A stretch of DNA of 6,529 nucleotides from Syntrophomonadaceae bacterium (GTDB lineage Bacteria > Bacillota_D > Dethiobacteria > DTU022), in contig PUNU01000028.1 of NCBI GenBank assembly GCA_003551865.1, positions 1-6,529 on the forward strand, read 5' to 3'. Each line of letters begins with the position of its first letter. Within the stretch, counting starts at the first letter, position 1. A program made the translations under genes and the position numbers. Shown here one piece after another: positions 6,081 through 6,529 of the stretch. The notes under the pieces are model-generated. The model saw only the letters and a list, made by a program, of their open reading frames with translations, was not told the DNA's origin and ran no database searches.

Positions 6081-6086
6081 GGGAGG
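6081..6086 (+). promoter_or_regulatory. ribosome binding site of tsaB
   Basis: GGGAGG lies 11 nt before the CTG at 6098, the same gap as seen before the MORN gene and vapB. Together with the in-frame TAA at 6089-6091 it points to initiation at CTG, because no ATG, GTG or TTG lies between that stop and the conserved N-terminal motif. Confidence 0.6.
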
Positions 6087-6097
6087 CTTAAAAAACT

Positions 6098-6529
6098 CTG
6101 CTAATCTTAGGCATCGATAGCACAACCCTCTCCTGCAGTGTGGCCTTGCTAAAAGACGAGACCGTCCTGGCCGAGCTGACCCTGAATATAAAGAAAACCC
6201 ACTCCGAGCGCCTCATGCCCCTGCTCGATCGGATGCTTATCGAGAGCGGTATCGAGCGCGAAGAGCTGGAGGCCGTCGCCGTGGCCGTTGGACCGGGTTC
6301 TTTTACCGGCCTGCGCATTGGAGTAGCTACCGCCCGCGGCCTGGCTCAGGCCCTTGGCCTGCCGGCGGCGGCGGTCTGCCCCCTGGAGGCTATGGCCGAA
6401 GCGGTGCCCACCCCCGGCGCCTTGATCTGCCCCCTGCTGGACGCCCGCCGCAGCCAGGTCTACACCGCCCTTTACCGCCGCCGCGGCCGCCCCCCCTACA
6501 ACCTGGAGACCGTCTTGGAGCCGGCCGCC
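6098..6529 (+). CDS. tsaB: TsaB (YeaZ), t6A37 complex subunit, 3' partial, apparent CTG start
   Basis: TsaB is the inactive ASKHA-fold partner that dimerises with TsaD and supports threonylcarbamoyl transfer to tRNA A37. The 144 codons present cover about 60% of a usual 220-240-residue TsaB and stay open to the window edge. Family motifs: LILGIDSTT at the N-terminus (2-10), HSERLMP (35-41), the hallmark GPGSFTGLRIG (65-75) and DARRSQVY (111-118). The frame has TAA at 6089-6091; the only codon before LILGIDS that could initiate is CTG at 6098, preceded by GGGAGG. ATG, GTG and TTG starts exist only downstream and would remove the first beta strand. A one-base change in the A-run at 6090-6095 would instead join the frame to an upstream ATG. 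The gene is far downstream of tsaE in this operon. rimI and tsaD would be expected after it. Confidence 0.92.
   Translation, partial: MLILGIDSTTLSCSVALLKDETVLAELTLNIKKTHSERLMPLLDRMLIESGIEREELEAVAVAVGPGSFTGLRIGVATARGLAQALGLPAAAVCPLEAMAEAVPTPGALICPLLDARRSQVYTALYRRRGRPPYNLETVLEPAA

Larger units (their letters stand above)
5746..6097. other. 352-base intergenic region between the MORN gene and tsaB
   Basis: The first 115 bases hold no clear gene. A weak inverted repeat (GCAGGA 5751-5756, TCCTGC 5770-5775) follows the MORN stop but lacks a T-tract, so it is a poor terminator. A run of seven T near 5810 has no strong stem before it. Positions 5861-6000 are C/G-rich tandem repeats, and 5966-6000 can form a hairpin or a G-quadruplex. 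From 6001 to 6080 I see no promoter matching the good ones elsewhere in the window, so tsaB probably depends on read-through from the tsaE promoter or on a promoter I cannot recognise. The tsaB ribosome site is at 6081-6086. Confidence 0.7.

Overview
The window looks like chromosomal DNA of a low- to mid-GC Firmicute, most likely of the Clostridia (Peptococcaceae or Syntrophomonas-like). This rests on three consensus-type sigma-A promoters with 17-bp spacers, purine-rich Shine-Dalgarno sites, a Gram-positive-style ABC-F ATPase, a LarA homologue and a tsaE...tsaB cluster. The taxonomic call is inference; there is no rRNA or other marker here.

Layout, left to right. (1) Positions 3-1259 (+): a LarA-type nickel-pincer racemase whose N-terminus lies off the left edge. 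(2) Positions 1337-1480 (-): a small 47-codon frame with very protein-like composition; its 5' end overlaps the promoter of the next gene. (3) Positions 1538-3463 (+): a complete 641-residue ABC-F ATPase with its own promoter and a short leader. (4) Positions 3486-4135 (-): a convergent vapB-vapC type II toxin-antitoxin operon with an ATGA overlap, a consensus promoter and a palindrome lying on its -35 box. (5) Positions 4352-6529 (+): an apparent operon starting with tsaE, followed by an unusual MORN-repeat lipoprotein, then a 352-base gap with C/G-rich tandem repeats and a G-quadruplex motif, then the 5' part of tsaB running off the right edge.

How the genes fit together. TsaE and TsaB act together with TsaC and TsaD to make t6A37 on ANN-decoding tRNAs, and ABC-F proteins act on the ribosome, so much of the window concerns translation. 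LarA (2-hydroxyacid racemisation) and VapBC (toxin-antitoxin) are unrelated passengers. The MORN lipoprotein should sit on the outer face of the cytoplasmic membrane and has no obvious link to t6A synthesis.

I see no wholly new multi-gene system. The points most worth following are the apparent CTG start of tsaB, the MORN lipoprotein and repeat-rich leader that separate tsaE from tsaB, and the unannotated small frame upstream of the ABC-F gene.
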